Positions 32,683 through 44,416 of a stretch of DNA of 64,000 bases are shown piece after piece. Position numbers and translations under genes: made by a program. The stretch is from Clytia hemisphaerica (taxonomy: Eukaryota > Cnidaria > Hydrozoa > Leptothecata > Clytiidae): NCBI GenBank assembly GCA_902728285.1, contig CACVBU010000359.1, positions 186,001-250,000 of the forward strand, in the 5' to 3' direction. Position 1 is the first letter of the stretch; each line of letters begins with the position of its first letter. The notes under the pieces are model-generated. The model was not told where the DNA came from, searched no databases, and worked only from the letters and a program-made list of their open reading frames with translations.

Positions 32683-35600
32683 ATGAATAACAGGTTAAAA
32701 TGTTTTAGATTTTAGTCTGGGTTTTCCTTAATTACCAAATAGTAATTTAACGGTTATTCTGATAAGTGCTACCAGGCATTAATTTTTAAGGACACGCGAT
32801 TCACTCCTTACGTTTTATACGAACCACATTTTTTAACGAGCGAGAAGACATAATGAAGTCTGAATAGCGGTCCATGAAGTTTCTTTTAAACAATACTGTC
32901 ATGTCAAGGAACTTGAAGACTTGAAGATGCACTTCTTTCTTTTATGTGAATTATAAAGCTTGAGATATTTTAGCTTAAAACGTTCTAAAATAATTCTTAG
33001 ATTTTCACGATTAAAATGTATTATCCGCAAGTTCTTCCTCTCTGCATTTCAAACAGAATGGCATTTATTGTATTATGTGCAACTGGAGAGTAATCCATTT
33101 CCTTCAGAATACAAATCGGGGAGATCTCTCTGGATCTGCCCATATAATTTATTCTGTTTCTTCAAAAGAGTTTCGCTTTGCTTGGCTCTGCCATAGGACG
33201 ATTTGTGAAACGATATATCTTGTTCTGGTATATTTTAGGTTTAAAAAAAAGACCCATCAAATTCGATCAAAATTAGGGGAAGAGCTGTGATTAACTATCT
33301 CTAAAGAAATTTTCTCTCTTTTTATCAGGAAGCTTGCAGCTGTGGTTATTGTTGCTTTGTTGGTGGTAGTCATTGCTCTTGCAGTTGGTTTGGGAATTGG
33401 TTTGACAAAAGATGATGATGACGCTGAGAAAGGGACACAAACCAATGACGCTTTCTTCAAATATGGCGCTGTTGCTACTGACGCTAAACAATGCTCCGAG
33501 GTAAAAACGGAATTTTCATATATCTTCATTATTTAACTTGCAAAATGTACTGGAAACAGTTGACTGATAATGAATGTTATTTCACCTAGATTGGGCGTGA
33601 CATGTTAAAGAAGGGTGGTCACGCAGTTGATGGAGCGATAGCCGCCCTCATCTGTACGGGTGTTGTCAATTCTCATTCCACTGGGATTGCCGGAGGTGGC
33701 TTCATGATTATTTACGATAAAAGTAAAAATGAATCTATCATGCTCGATTACCGAGAAACTGGACCTGCAAGTCTCACCACCACTTCTTTTGATGGAAATA
33801 CTGACGCTGCGAAAGTTGGTAAGTTATAAAATTTGTTTTTCGTTTTCTTTGCTTATCAGGATTATTTGTGTTGGCACTCGTTCCTTAGTGTCTAACTAGC
33901 CGATGATCTTATGTCAACAAAGAGCCTGCTTTTCCCTACTGGCCTTCGTTCTCGAACGTTTTTTGTCCCGCTGGGATTTATTCGGCATCTGAAACAATCG
34001 CTCCTCTGCCTCGAACATTAGCAAGTTTATAAATCTGTGCCTTTTTTGCGGCGGTGTCAGAAAGCTTCTAATTTCTCTAAATCCTGACTGACTGAGAACG
34101 ACGGTAAGTCACCATTTTTACGGCCCTCGATTTTTCGGGTCAGAACTGCAGGTTTCCAAATCGCTTCAGTCACTCCGCCATCCTCAAAAGTGCAAATTCT
34201 TAAACTCGCTATTGTTTGGATTGAAGATTGAGTTGTTTTAATATCTCCTCTTGAAAAGTGACACAAAATTTTGTGTTTCATCTTCACAGGTGGTGCCGCA
34301 GTTGGTGTTCCAGGAGAACTTCGAGGTTTGAAGAAAGCCCATGAAAAATACGGTAAATTAACCTGGGCTGAACTCATTCAACCGTCCATTGATCTTGCGG
34401 AAGAAGGTACTGTCATTGGTAAACACATGGGCAAGTATCTGAAGAGCAGTAGTAGCACAGGAGCAAAAGTGAAAGCTGATCCTGGATTGAGGTAAGAATA
34501 GATGACAATTGATTTAAAATAGGTTTTGGTCACATTTTAGCTTTTAAAAAAATGCGTTTAGCAGGGAAGGATTCTCACTAGCAGACAGGGCATATAACTT
34601 TCAGATCGTTTAATTTTGATTTTATAGCGAGCTTTTTATTGACGCTGACGGTAACTTCAAGTCTATTGGATCAATGGTTAAGAATGTCAAATATGCAGAA
34701 AGTTTACGTCAAATTCAAGCGGACTATGATGCTCTAAACACTGGTAACTTATCAACAATTTTCTTGGAAGACGTAAATGCAAAAGGTGGCAACATGACGG
34801 CAGAGGATTTGAAGAATTACACAGTGTTGGAGAAAACACCAATCAAGATCAAGTTAACTGATCAATTGACACTCCATACTTCACCACTACCCGGTGGTGG
34901 TTCTGTTCTTTCACACATTTTGAACATGGTTAAAGGTATTCAAATCGAAAGAATGATTGTTTATTCTCTTTTCCTTTGCGATCATCCTCTTTTCAGCTTT
35001 CATTAACTATAAATGGTACATCTTAATATGTTACAACGAATCTGTACCACACCCCACAACGTTTTGGTCTTTTTTCAAGCCATACCAACATAGCCCACAT
35101 AATTCCTACTCTTAAAGGTTTTATTTTTACATAAGTGTTCCCGTTTCATATCATACATACGTTACATATCAGGACGGTGTCCCCCTATTGTTATATTGTG
35201 CTGATACAAAAAAATGCTTTTCTTTTCCTATCTTTCTGACCAATCTTACTCCACATCCGTATCAATACAATGTGAAAAAGCTTGTAAATTAAAATTGATG
35301 AGTAAGCAAAAGATATCACAAAAAGACAAAACCCTTAATAGAAGCTACCCTGTACGAATTCGAAAACTACTATATAGTGAAAGATACAAAGGATTTCTGC
35401 TGATTTATCCGAAAATCTTTCTTCCTCAGGTATGCAACTCTCACCATCTGATGAAGAACAAATCAGCAACAAAGTATTGATGTATCATAAAATTGTTGAA
35501 AGTTTCAAATTCAGTTATGCTATGCGACCCCACCTTGGTGATCCAAACCTCGTCCCAGACTCCGAAAAAGATAATTTTATGAAGGTAAGTAGTAAGTATC

Positions 35601-38137
35601 GATGAACAGTTCCACCTTGTCAGAAAGCAACAAGGTTCGCTTTGAAAATGTGTTTGTAGACACTTTTACATTCTCGACGATAAAATAAAAAATCCCATTA
35701 ATTTTTATAGTTTGTATATGTAATCACATGATAACGAGTGCAATTCGAATATAATTGCACGAGTGATTTTTTTGTTATTAATTTTCCGAGTCCGAAAGGA
35801 CGAGGAAAATTCGAAACAAAAAAATCACGAGTGCAATTTTCGAATAGTACGAGTTATTATGTGATTACGAGCTAATCGCACAATGGCTCTCACTACTTTT
35901 TCCCAGTTAGGAAAGTAAATTACAGAAATTACACTGAGAGTTTTATATTTTTCTCTTCTCTTTATGTCTTTCTTTTATTGTTGTTTTTGATTTTCTTTCT
36001 CGCAAAATAAATTTCGAATGCAATTAAAACGTTCGATGCAAAAAAAATGTAAGAAAAAACATTAAAATCAATTTGTAAACATTGGCGCGGCATTGGAGAG
36101 TGTGATTAACGATTAATTGCTCTCTATAGGATGCTCTCTTTGAGGGCGTGCCAAATAAGAAAAAATAACCCATCGTGTGATTAGAACTATTATCAATGTG
36201 CGTATTTAGTTTGCGCAGTATATCTTAAATTAACAAATGCCGCTGTAAACTAAGCCAACAAAATATCGAACCCAATCAGATTCTTCGACTTTTTTCTTTC
36301 AATCATTTCAACTTATACAGTATTCGAGAGATATTTTATCCGACATCAACGCGACCAACCATCGTGACATGATCAATTTGACATCCACACAACCCAACAG
36401 TTATTATGATCCATACTTCGTGACCACTGAAGACCAAGGAACAACTCATGTCTCTGTTCTTGACAAAGATGGAAACGCTGTTTCAGCTACGGATACAATC
36501 AACTATGCGTAAGAATTAACCCCCCCCCCCCCTCCTTGAAACTTTTTCCATTAAAGCATTAGGCTCAAAATTACATACTTGGTAAAAATATCTCAATCGA
36601 AACTGAGGTTGTAAGATGCATGTATTTCTCTTACGAAATAAGTATCTAAAATCGGTTTGATACGGTAAAGGTCATATTTTCCTCTAATTACACTATGGCT
36701 TTCAAAAAATCTGCTTAATCTAAAAATCTAAATATGTCTTTAAAACCGAGAATGTTCACTTTCACATGCAATTGATCGAAAATGAAGAGATGGAAACATT
36801 TGAGGATGGAAGAACAATTGGAATGGAAAAATATTCTTCTTCGTTACTTTCCCTCCAATTTAGTGCGGATAAACTAACATTTTCCTATAATCTTTAGTGC
36901 GATAGAAAAGTCAATGGTTCAAAGTAATTTATTTCCTCCCGTTATTAGTGCATTATTTAATCGGCCACATTAAATTAGAGAAACGACGGTCTCGTTTTTA
37001 AAATGTTGACTTGCGGACGTTAAAGCCATATAGACCGACCGACGTAATCATTTGACTGGAGTTTTATATAGACTTGTAAACAAGTCTGTTATTTACCGCG
37101 CGCAACAAAATTTAGGAGTCGGGTACTGGCTAGGTATAATCGGTAAAACGTTCACACGGGAATTAGCGCGCGAGAGAGAAGGAAAATAATTTGAGAATGT
37201 CGTTCTAGATACGGTTTCCCGATTTTACCACTCTAGTAAGATTTTCCGGTGTGATGTTTTTCTTCATGTTTTCATTCAACGACTATACTAGTCTAGAGTT
37301 TTATACTGCTTTTAGGTTCGGAGCAAAGTTTCGTTCTATGAAATCTGGTATCATCTACAATAACGAGTTAGCCGACTACTTCACCAACTCCTCTTACACG
37401 AAGAACGAGAAAAACGAGGTAGTCGATTATCCTAAACCCATGGTCAACGCCCCTCTTGCAGGGCGGCGCCCTCTCTCATCAACCTGCCCTTCAGTGATTA
37501 CTGACCAGGATAATAATGTGAAAATGGTGGTGGGCGGATCAGGTGGAACAAGAATCACTCTCTCTACCGCGTGGGTAAGTAAAGAAGCTTTTCATCGCCC
37601 CCCTCGCCCCTTCGCTCCTTTGTCCCTTTCGACACGAGAAAACTATCATGATATTTCTGATAAGTTTTCTAGCAAAAATAGCAAAAATCTTTATCTCTAA
37701 AAAATTGTGGAATTATATTTTCGACAAAAAGACTCGAACTTGAATTGCTTGATCTTTAACAACGAAATTTAAGAGTTTTCAAGACTTCTGCAAAATGCTC
37801 AATTTAGTATTACATGCTTAATGGTGCTCAGGTGCATTTGAATGACAATAATTCATATCACTTACTTCTATAGGTTATCATTAAGAAACTATGGTTGAAC
37901 TATACGCTTTCCGATGCCATCCTTGACGCTCGTCCCCAGCACGCTTTTTATCCAACCTATATTCGAAACGAAAAAGATTACCCACTCTCACAAGCTATCA
38001 GAGATGGATTAGAGGCTAAAAATCACGAGATCAAAGATTCTACACTGAATGCAATTATTCAAGGAATCTTTGTTGATGATGATAAAATATACGCTAAATC
38101 TGATCCTCGAAAAGAAGGCGTGGCCGCTGGATATTAG
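32683..38137 (+). CDS. GGT: Gamma-glutamyltransferase, membrane anchored
   Basis: Nine coding exons: 32683-32693, 33329-33500, 33590-33818, 34290-34491, 34628-34935, 35430-35584, 36321-36508, 37316-37574 and 37874-38137. All are GT-AG and phase-consistent, 595 residues (human GGT1 is 569). Residues about 5-29 are a single membrane anchor (AAVVIVALLVVVIALAV), giving a type II ectoenzyme. Landmarks are the Arg in DYRETGP, GGAAVGVPGELRG, the full family signature with nucleophile Thr400 (GTTHVSV...GNAVSATDTIN), PLSS for the oxyanion hole and GGSGGT. Autocatalytic cleavage before Thr400 is expected to give large and small subunits. It cleaves and transfers the gamma-glutamyl group of glutathione at the cell surface. 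Convergent with the fucosyltransferase at 38760-40028. Confidence 0.93.
35719..35868. mobile_element. Hairpin MITE in GGT intron 6
   Basis: GTAATCACATGATAACGAG at the left and CGAGTTATTATGTGATTAC at the right are inverted, as are GAGTGCAATTCGAA and its partners and ATCACGAGTG around a central loop (CCGAGTCCGAAAGGACGAGG). Almost the whole 150 bp can fold on itself. Confidence 0.6.
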
Positions 38138-38759
38138 AGGAGACGTGCAGCCAACTTGAAATTAGATCAAAGGCAAAAGTAGATATTTGATTTGGGGATC
38201 AGAGTTTTGCTCCAGCTTGATATGGAGTATTACTGTAGTTGGAGCCAAACCTCTGCTGATGAGTTACCTACAAGAGGAGTTTTCAAACACGTCTTTTAAA
38301 GGTGTACCCTTAGAGTCGCCTCCTTACACATAATCGTCTTAGATAATTGAAATATCGCTCAAAATTATTTTTCCATTTCAATAGTTTGTACAACATATAT
38401 AGCATAAATAATACATAATATAAAAGGTCCTATTTTTGTAGTTACTTGTACATAGTTTCATCACATTTTTTTGAAAATCTACACTTAATATATAAATAGC
38501 TGAATGTACAGCAGAACGGTAAATATTATAATGATAGATATCTTCCATCGACTGTTAGCATCTACTTAGCAGCAACTTCAAAATTCAAGTACAGAAAAGA
38601 AGCGAAAAGTCTCGGCGGAACAACGGTAAAAGTGGGGAGGCTGAAGCTCAAAATGAGATAAAATTCGCCAGGAATTTAAGAAAAAATTTTATTTGCTCAA
38701 AAGTGGGGAGGCTGAAGTCTCCCCGCTTCAGCCGGGCCTCTGGGAAATAAACACGTGAC
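38138..38759. other. Convergent 3' intergenic region of GGT and fucosyltransferase
   Basis: A minus-strand AATAAA (38688-38693) lies about 70 bp past the fucosyltransferase stop and is a likely polyadenylation signal. AAAAGTGGGGAGGCTGAAG occurs twice (38627-38645, 38699-38717); the second copy is followed by its complement CTTCAGCC. Confidence 0.45.
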
Positions 38760-40028
38760 CTATCTTAAATACTTTTGGAAGAGTTCTTCCTCGTATGATA
38801 TACAGTTATCCTCATAATTCCAAAACTTTTCAACATCTACTTTTGCGAGGATGGCTTTTCTTAGTGGCTCTTCTTCGCGTTTCCAAAGAGCCTCGCATGT
38901 TGTGCACATTCGATTTTTACTTCTAAGTTTATAATTTTGCCGCCATTCGTGAAATTTGTTATACTCTTTATCATTTTGTGCCAACTTCTTCAAATAATCT
39001 GCCAAAACTTCCAAATTCTCGAAGTCCAAGATATTGATATAACTTCCGGGTGGTGCAACCTCTGGATCTGACATTGTTGCTCTGTTCAAAACGATGGGAA
39101 CATTTCCACGACTTAAACCGTTCATATAGAATTTCTCGGTCACGTAATCTTTGCAGTACGCATTTTCCAACGAAAGTGTGAATTTGTACCGTGATTGAAG
39201 TTCTTTACAATCTTCGTAGCCAAACCTGCAATCTGGGAGACTGGGATCGAATTCTTTTTTGCATTGTCCATAAACATCAATCGGAATGTACTGTTTCAGC
39301 TTTTTAATAAATTGAGTGCGATATGATTTACAATCATTGCTAATGATAGCTATAATCATCTTATCCTTATCTTTAGCATAATCAACCTTCCCGATCGATG
39401 GGTCATCCTTCGCTCGAGGTCTCACCACGAAATGAGGTGTCCAGATGTCAGAATCTCTTCTATAGCTACCAGTCCAGTTGAAAACACTGTGGTACGGCTT
39501 CAAGGATATCATCTTTTTCTTGTAATAGAAAGGACTTTCGGATGGCATCCAAACCCATTGTTGTGTCAGTGGGATTTTGTTAAACGACTTCAGCTCCTTA
39601 ACTGGTGGTAGATCTTGCCCGTGGAACAAAACAGCATCAGCTATTGGTATATAAGAATATGCATCGTAAACCAGTTGACAATGTCTGTATTTGCAAGGAG
39701 TTCCGTCATACTCAGTAAAGTCAAAATCATGAGGAACATCCCACCAATACATGTCTCCCATCACTTCCCCAAAAGTCAAAATGATCTTCTTTCGTTCATT
39801 CTTGTAATCAATTAAGCCAGATTTTTGATTTCGGAAAACTTTCGCCAGCACTGGATGTTTCATATACTGCACATGCTCCTTTCCACTTTCCTTCCAACTA
39901 ACAGTTTCACCAGGTGTGTATTCTGGCACCTCTGGTGGTACACTTCGGTGAATGAAGAAATATGTCAATATCAACATCAATGCACATCCTCCAATATAGA
40001 AGAAACGTTTCTTCTCATTTCCTCTCAT
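38760..40028 (-). CDS. Alpha-1,3-fucosyltransferase (GT10), minus strand
   Basis: A single-exon 422-residue type II Golgi protein: short basic tail (MRGNEKKR), membrane anchor at about 9-27, short stem, then a GT10 catalytic region. Recognised blocks are WVWMPSESP, VFNWTGSYRRDSDI, KMIIAIISNDCKSYR, IDVYGQC, YKFTLSLENAYCKDYVTEKF, RGNVPIVLNRATMSDPEVAP and SYINILDFENLEVLADYLKK, in the order known for fucosyltransferases. They use GDP-fucose and add fucose to N-acetylglucosamine of glycans. The final CTTCEALW motif is conserved with the neighbour. It is divergently paired with the gene at 40316; the two C-terminal halves are very similar, so they are local duplicates. The exact acceptor and linkage cannot be read from the sequence. 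Confidence 0.9.
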   Translation of the reverse strand: MRGNEKKRFFYIGGCALMLILTYFFIHRSVPPEVPEYTPGETVSWKESGKEHVQYMKHPVLAKVFRNQKSGLIDYKNERKKIILTFGEVMGDMYWWDVPHDFDFTEYDGTPCKYRHCQLVYDAYSYIPIADAVLFHGQDLPPVKELKSFNKIPLTQQWVWMPSESPFYYKKKMISLKPYHSVFNWTGSYRRDSDIWTPHFVVRPRAKDDPSIGKVDYAKDKDKMIIAIISNDCKSYRTQFIKKLKQYIPIDVYGQCKKEFDPSLPDCRFGYEDCKELQSRYKFTLSLENAYCKDYVTEKFYMNGLSRGNVPIVLNRATMSDPEVAPPGSYINILDFENLEVLADYLKKLAQNDKEYNKFHEWRQNYKLRSKNRMCTTCEALWKREEEPLRKAILAKVDVEKFWNYEDNCISYEEELFQKYLR

Positions 40029-40315
40029 CCTGACCTACTTCTTTTCAACGTCTCTAGAAGGGTATTACAAGTTGTGTAGCTAAGCTTTCTTACTCATATT
40101 TTTTTCCTCAACTCTACTCTTTCCAATATTGAATTATCAATCCTAATCAATATCACTATGCAATTAGGTTTAATCTCTATGCAAAACTAAAGAACTATAG
40201 AATCGATCAGCTAATGACTTTGTTTCTAAAAGGATTATAATCTTTAGAATAAGTTAGGATTACAAAAAAACAAGAGGTATATATAGTTGGAGTAAGAAAC
40301 TTATTTTTCGATGCA
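40029..40315. promoter_or_regulatory. Shared bidirectional promoter of two fucosyltransferase genes
   Basis: Only 287 bp separate the two divergent start codons. A TATATATA box lies at 40279-40286 for the plus-strand gene. On the minus side no equally clear TATA is seen. The region also contains the near-inverted pair AAAACTAAAG / CTTTAG. A short 5'UTR is expected on both sides. Confidence 0.5.
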
Positions 40316-41740
40316 ATGGTATCGTCAGGAAAGATGGCTGCGCATAACAGTTTATGGAAGTTTTTGTTAGTTATCGTTCTTATTGCTGTTTTAGTTTTTA
40401 CTTACAAATATCAAGGCTCCTCTCGGTTTACCGCAGAGAATCGAGTGAAAAGCGAAGCTGTTTCAACAAAGGAAAAAAATAAATTGGTCAAAGGAACTAA
40501 GCTCAAGAAAAGCAAAATTAAAAATCAACAGAGGCAAAAAATGAAGTCGAGTCGGAAGAAGAATTCTAAAAGACCGAGTACCAGTGAAATTCCATCATGG
40601 TTTCGAACAACGAAAAAAAGTAATTTAAGTGTTTCAAAAAGCATCACATCTAAGATCGGAAAAAAGGATTGGGACAAAGTTCGACAACTGATCAAGTCGA
40701 AACGTAAGAAAATCATTTTATCATACACCGAAGTTTTTGAAGACCCTTATTGGTATGACGTGCCACGGTTTGCACCACTTACCGAACTGGATGGTTCTTT
40801 GTGTCCGTTCAACCATTGCCAAGTTGTTTACGACCAGAAAAAGTATATTTCCAAAGCGGACGCTGTGCTGTTCCACGCGGACGATCTACCGTCCGCCGCG
40901 CACTTGAAAGTGATTCGAAGGTTGAAATCGAAACCAACACAGACTTGGATTTGGATGACTTCCCAAAGTCCTCTTTATTTTGATCATCAAATCTCTTTTG
41001 AAGCTTACAAAGAGATTTTCAACTGGACTGGCACCTATCGTCGTGATTCTGAAATCTTTGCACCATACCGAGTGATTAAACCATTGCTACCTTCCGATAA
41101 AAGACCAGACCCGAAGAAAAACTATGCTAAGGGAAAAGATAAAATGATCATAGCGTTGATCAGCAACCATTGTGATTCTTATCGTATCAAATTAATCCGA
41201 GCACTGAAACAATTCATCGATATTGACTTGTATGGAAGATGTAAAAATAATGTTAACCCTGAATTAAAAGGAGATTGTCCCCTCAATTCGAAAGAATGCA
41301 TTCAACTTCAATCACGGTACAAGTTCACACTTTCGTTGGAAAATGCGTACTGCAAAGATTATGTGACCGAGAAATTTTACTTGAACGGTTTAAGTCGTGG
41401 AAATGTTCCTATCGTTATGAACAGAGCAACAATGTCAGATCCAGAGGTTGCACCACCCGGAAGTTATATCAATATCTTGGATTTCGAGAATTTGAAAATG
41501 TTGGCAGATTTTTTGAAGAAGTTGGCGCAAAATGATCAAGAGTATAACAAATTTCACGAATGGCGACAAAAATACAAAATTGGGAGTAAGAATCGAATGT
41601 GTACAACATGTGAGGCTCTTTGGAAACGTGATATGTTGAGAAAAAACGAGAAGAGAGTGAAAAACATAGACAAGTTTTGGGCGTTCGATACAAATTGTCT
41701 TTCTCACACCCAAAAGATGTTTGCAAAGTATTTAAACTAG
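40316..41740 (+). CDS. Alpha-1,3-fucosyltransferase (GT10), plus strand
   Basis: Single exon, 474 residues. Start at 40316 (MVSSGKMAAH); Met7 at 40334 is an alternative because the TATA box is only about 30 bp upstream of the first ATG. Membrane anchor at about 14-30, then an unusually basic stem (residues about 45-115, many KK/KSK/RKK runs). The GT10 domain has WIWMTSQSPLYF, IFNWTGTYRRDSEIF, KMIIALISNHCDSYR, IDLYGRC, YKFTLSLENAYCKDYVTEKF, RGNVPIVMNRATMSDPEVAP and SYINILDFENLKMLADFLKK. The basic stem is absent from the sister gene and may mediate Golgi retention or processing; this is inference. Confidence 0.9.
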   Translation: MVSSGKMAAHNSLWKFLLVIVLIAVLVFTYKYQGSSRFTAENRVKSEAVSTKEKNKLVKGTKLKKSKIKNQQRQKMKSSRKKNSKRPSTSEIPSWFRTTKKSNLSVSKSITSKIGKKDWDKVRQLIKSKRKKIILSYTEVFEDPYWYDVPRFAPLTELDGSLCPFNHCQVVYDQKKYISKADAVLFHADDLPSAAHLKVIRRLKSKPTQTWIWMTSQSPLYFDHQISFEAYKEIFNWTGTYRRDSEIFAPYRVIKPLLPSDKRPDPKKNYAKGKDKMIIALISNHCDSYRIKLIRALKQFIDIDLYGRCKNNVNPELKGDCPLNSKECIQLQSRYKFTLSLENAYCKDYVTEKFYLNGLSRGNVPIVMNRATMSDPEVAPPGSYINILDFENLKMLADFLKKLAQNDQEYNKFHEWRQKYKIGSKNRMCTTCEALWKRDMLRKNEKRVKNIDKFWAFDTNCLSHTQKMFAKYLN

Positions 41741-41874
41741 TTTCACTGTATAAATTGCGAAAATTATTTTCATCATTTCAAATATAACATATGAATCGTC
41801 AACAAGAAGTAAACTCACCCCTGTTTCTTTGGTGACATACTGTCGAAATTTGTTCTCTAACCCAAGGTTAAATC

Positions 41875-43165
41875 CCCGGGGGGGGGCCCTTAGGCAAAAA
41901 TAGGTACGGGGACGTGCCGCTGGTCAGGGTACCTTTTTCAGTGTTGACCCCTGCGAGGGGCAAACAGATTTTACTAGATGTTGCAAGACTTTATTGTAGA
42001 TTTTGATTCAGATTTTTTATTTCAACTGTTATGTTTTGTTTCTTCCCATATCGTTGAGACATTCCGCTGTAGGCTTAGAACAGCTGTAGAACAGAACAAT
42101 ACTCTCGACTCTTCTGTTTTTGATTTTCTGTAGAAATTATGCGATGAACAATCCGGGGTTCAATGAATCGACGATCGAACGCAATCGAACGCAATCGAAC
42201 ATCAATCGAACGCAATCGAATATCAATCGAATCTGAAAATCGATTTGTCTCATTGACATCCTCTCGTCTTTGTAAAAGCGTCGTTTACTTATACTTGCAA
42301 AATAATCCTTTCAAACCTAGACCTTCATCAGTTTTGATTTTGAGACCCTTACTGTAGGATCAAATAAGATTCCGATTCCTGCTATAACATCCCACTTGCC
42401 ACTTGAAAACAGATGTAGTTAGTTCCGACTAGTTGAAAACAATGAAACAAGTTGGCCGATTATAAAAATAATCAAAACATTACTTCTTTTTTGCGTTTTA
42501 TGATTTGCCAGCTTGGATTAATTCACTTTTTTCTGCCAGTATGCCCGGCAAAACTAGCAGAATGATCCCGGAAAAGCGCCAGTAATGCTAGAGCGGGAAT
42601 CGGAATCTTATGTGATCCTACGGTAATCCTGGAAACGGATATCTGAAATTTATCTACGTTCATTATTTACGTTTTTTGAAACTTTAGCGTTCTATTTGTT
42701 CTTGTACATCTATAACATTGTATGACCTTTCTAGCTTTGAAACACATTTTGTGGAAGTAGAGAGTGATGATTTTGAATAATATTGAAGATATGTTTACTT
42801 TGTAATATCATAACTCTCGTCGTCGATTCTTTTCGTCGGTTTTCCAGGTATTGAGGTTTAATGTTTATGCAATGCTGTATTTTTTTACCTGGAAATGTTG
42901 ATATCACGTTATACTTTACGAAAAACGCGAAAAACGTGTATAAAGAGTAGGTTTTTAACATAGAATCTGACAGGGTAGGTTTTTCAAGGTAGAATCTGAC
43001 AGGGTATAGGTTTTTCACAGTAGAATCTGATAGGGTAGGTTTTTCATCGAATTTTTCTTCTGACAGGGTCTATTTTTCATCAAATTTCATTTCTGACAGG
43101 ATCGACTTTTGAAACTCCAGCGGCACGTCCCCGTCGGTCGTCAAGGTCAGTGCCCCCCCCCCCCG
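41875..43165. mobile_element. TIR element with G-run ends and 9-bp target duplication
   Basis: GGTTAAATC stands outside both ends (41866-41874 and 43166-43174). The element begins CCCGGGGGGGGGCCC and ends in a run of C then G; further in, GGGGACGTGCCGCTGG is inverted (41909-41924 against about 43115-43130). Inside, CAATCGAACG words at 42165-42240 and three to four copies of AGAATCTGACAGGGTAGG (42960-43070). 1.29 kb; no transposase. hAT-like by target length. Confidence 0.6.
42118..42242. repeat. CAATCGAAC word block, identical to 45841-45965
   Basis: About 125 bp including ATTATGCGATGAACAATCC followed by repeated GAACGCAATC/GAACATCAATC words is the same at both places. It is nested in the G-run element here and in a composite hairpin element there. 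Confidence 0.6.
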
Positions 43166-43174
43166 GGTTAAATC

Positions 43175-44133
43175 TCGCAATACAAAGCAAATATGAAAGA
43201 GCGTACAACAGGCAAATAACACCCCTGTATCTGGCTAAAATTTCGTCCTCGGTGGAAAGATACCCTACAATTTCAGCCCCGCTGAAAAATTATTGACTTT
43301 GTTTTTATTCAATGGAAAAAAAATTGCGCTTCAAAACATCCCCAACCCCACTGGATTTTGTGACCTGTTTAGCCTATTTCCCAGGATTCGTGCATATCTG
43401 TTACATGCTTTTTGCTATTGCCTGTACAATTTAAAGGGAAAAATGCTGAAAGCTGTGCAGTTTCACTTCGAGAAAAACAAGAAAAACGTTGAAAAAATCG
43501 ATTTTCTGTCAACATTCTATTGGCTTGGAAATTTATGAAGTCTTTTCCATTGTTTTTGCTTTTGTAAAACTTATAACCTCTATTTTCGCAAAAGAGTGAT
43601 CAACTAAAAAATTGATTACTGCAGTGACGTAGAAAAGAGTCATGTACTAAAAACGCGAATCCTATAAAATAAGTAAAGAATAGAATTTTTATCCACAACC
43701 GGATTTCGATAGACAGGTGTGTCAAATAGCACTTGGGTATAATTACATACGCCCATGTTACCCGTTGTCCCCCTCCCAGGAAAAATTAAGGGCTCTGACT
43801 CTGATTTTTGCGAAGCGAATTTATGAGCGAAACAGTTTTGCTATATTGTGCACGTACCTTTAACTTCTATCCCAAGCGAAAATTTGCCATAAAATTTGCT
43901 ATATAAATCACATCTTCAAACCGATGATTTTATCAAAATGACCTTGAATGGTTTGTCTTGAAGCCACGAAAACTTTCTCGGTTTGGTAGCTAGGACTGCG
44001 GAAAATGCTGTTTCAAAATGGTGTACCCTAACAGTGAACAGCGACAAAATTACCGGAAGCCGAAACACAGACTTAGAATCTGAAGTTGATCAAATTGCCG
44101 CACGGGCGGCACGCATCTAAGCAATCTAAGCAG
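43175..44133. other. Intergenic, nothing recognised
   Basis: AT-rich sequence with no supported gene, RNA or terminal repeats that I can see. Confidence 0.5.
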
Positions 44134-44416
44134 TGGTTCTTCGGTTTTTAATGTTTATTTTGCTGTTAAATGGAAAAAAAATAGTTTGAACGGTGACAGA
44201 AAGGATCTTCATCGTCCCTTGACTTTTAACAGCAAGTATCAAATAAGGTCAATCAATGAGAGGTTTTTGCAAGTCGCGTGGGCGGGAGGAAGTGCTCTTT
44301 TAGTGAACGAAACTTACCTTGCAAAACCAAGTGGATATTCTATGATAAAGAAGTACGGAGGTAATCAAATTTTTGTCGAATTTGTCAAGAAATAAATCAA
44401 AACTGCCGAAGAACCA
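44134..44416 (+). mobile_element. Short TIR element with a degraded reading frame
   Basis: TGGTTCTTCGG (44134-44144) and CCGAAGAACCA (44406-44416) bound the segment. Inside, a 69-codon frame without ATG (44186-44395) contains KYQIRSINERFLQVAWAGG and ends EFVKK. I do not recognise it; it may be a fragment of a transposon protein or a captured exon. Confidence 0.3.

Noticed and set aside
33257..33529. Minus-strand frame over the GGT membrane-anchor exon
   Set aside because: It is the complement of GGT exon 2, which is fixed by splice phase and protein family; the frame is a shadow.
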